The notes under the pieces: model-generated | Told to the model about the DNA's origin: nothing | Database searches by the model: none | Seen by the model: only the letters and a program-made list of their open reading frames with translations | From: Glandiceps talaboti | Lineage: Eukaryota; Hemichordata; Enteropneusta; Spengelidae | Assembly (NCBI RefSeq): GCF_964340395.1 | Contig: NC_135550.1 | Span: 124,001 to 188,000 of the forward strand | Direction of reading: 5' to 3' | DNA length: 64,000 nucleotides | Translations under genes and position numbers: made by a program | Shown here: piece by piece, positions 63,461 to 64,000 of the stretch | How the letters are laid out: the number at the start of each line of letters is the position of its first letter | Numbering within the stretch: position 1 is the first letter of the stretch

Positions 63461-64000
63461 TGAAGGGGTTTAAATAGTTTATAATAATAAAGCATTGTGT
63501 GAGAGACAATTTAGAGGAATGGTGCCTGTTGGTCCTATTGTCAATAAAATGCAAAATACATTTTCCTTAGGAGGCAACATTTTGGGGCAATTTATGGCAA
63601 TTACGATTTGGCAAAGGACAAATGGCCTCATTTTAAAATCAGATATAATGCAAAGTGGACCCGTTTTAGACTCTTGAGTGCGAAAAAACCCTGACCTCAT
63701 TTTAGACCAAATGACTTGAAAACGAACCCAAAAGGTCGCACATCAATGTATACTCAAATAAGGGAGTAGCGCCCCCCCCCCCCTCCGATATTTGTCTGAA
63801 CAGCTCGCATCATGACCAAGCAATACATTGTTCTGTTATGATTTATAATGTTGCCGATAACATTCCCTGAAAACAATATTTGCAATGAGTCTTACTATAT
63901 TTGTAATATTATTATTCCCAAATCGCTGACAGGTACAATTATTTTGATTATACAGTGTTGCAAAGTTTACTGAAAAGATTATCGATTTTTTCCGACACCC
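63461..64000. other. Non-coding, no recognisable feature
   Basis: AT-rich DNA with a C run at 63773-63782. A 60-codon frame at 63495-63677 lacks any family features. Confidence 0.4.

Overview
The window looks like a transposon graveyard from the nuclear genome of an invertebrate animal, probably a marine one. The reasons are an AT-rich base composition, no operons, several clades of non-LTR retrotransposons, a tyrosine-recombinase retrotransposon, a Ty3/Gypsy element, Polinton/Maverick relics, a tRNA-derived SINE, TIR transposons and many microsatellites. I cannot name the phylum from sequence alone; a mollusc or other lophotrochozoan, or a non-vertebrate deuterostome, would all fit. Only one short stretch (about 56.03-56.36 kb, a ZZ-type zinc finger with splice-like borders) could be a host exon.

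Layout. 1-8.4 kb: a decayed Polinton/Maverick (protein-primed DNA polymerase B, a capsid-like gene, an integrase with chromodomain and several uncharacterised small genes), with a tRNA-derived SINE inside the polymerase. 8.4-14.7 kb: non-coding, holding a 21-bp minisatellite, a ~320-bp tandem repeat and a possible TIR element. 14.7-17.2 kb: a non-LTR retrotransposon on the minus strand. 17.2-35.0 kb: a nested stack made of TIR arms of one DNA-transposon family, a DIRS-like element on the minus strand (17.7-22.7 kb), and a young Ty3/Gypsy element (23795-34295) inserted in a TIR element, whose own 3' LTR is split by a 3.95-kb TIR element (30293-34241). 35.9-44.7 kb: an L1/Tx1-like LINE cut into three parts by a PIF/Harbinger-like element (36277-39755) and by a second full copy of the TIR family (41553-43662), itself carrying a MITE. 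46.4-51.2 kb: a second, different Polinton polymerase relic, interrupted by a LINE that forms a continuous 590-codon chimeric reading frame with it. 51.3-52.8 kb: tandem repeats. 53.1-55.6 kb: a Rex1/Babar-like LINE. 56.5-61.6 kb: a CR1/L2-like LINE with a virus-like 2A motif, interrupted by another Harbinger-like element (59003-60953). 61.6-63.5 kb: another CR1/L2-like LINE that starts in the (ATT)n tail of the previous one.

The best preserved system is the Ty3/Gypsy element. Gag (501 codons) and Pol (1371 codons) are both open, all catalytic residues I looked for are present, the two 396-bp LTRs differ at 2 positions, there is a tRNA-Leu type primer site, and the gag/pol overlap contains a textbook -1 frameshift heptamer (G GGA AAC) followed after 6 nt by a possible pseudoknot. 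Almost everything else is broken by stops, frameshifts or insertions. Insertion joins give a relative order of events: TIR element, then Gypsy, then the 3.95-kb element; L1-like LINE, then the Harbinger-like and TIR elements, then the 464-bp MITE.
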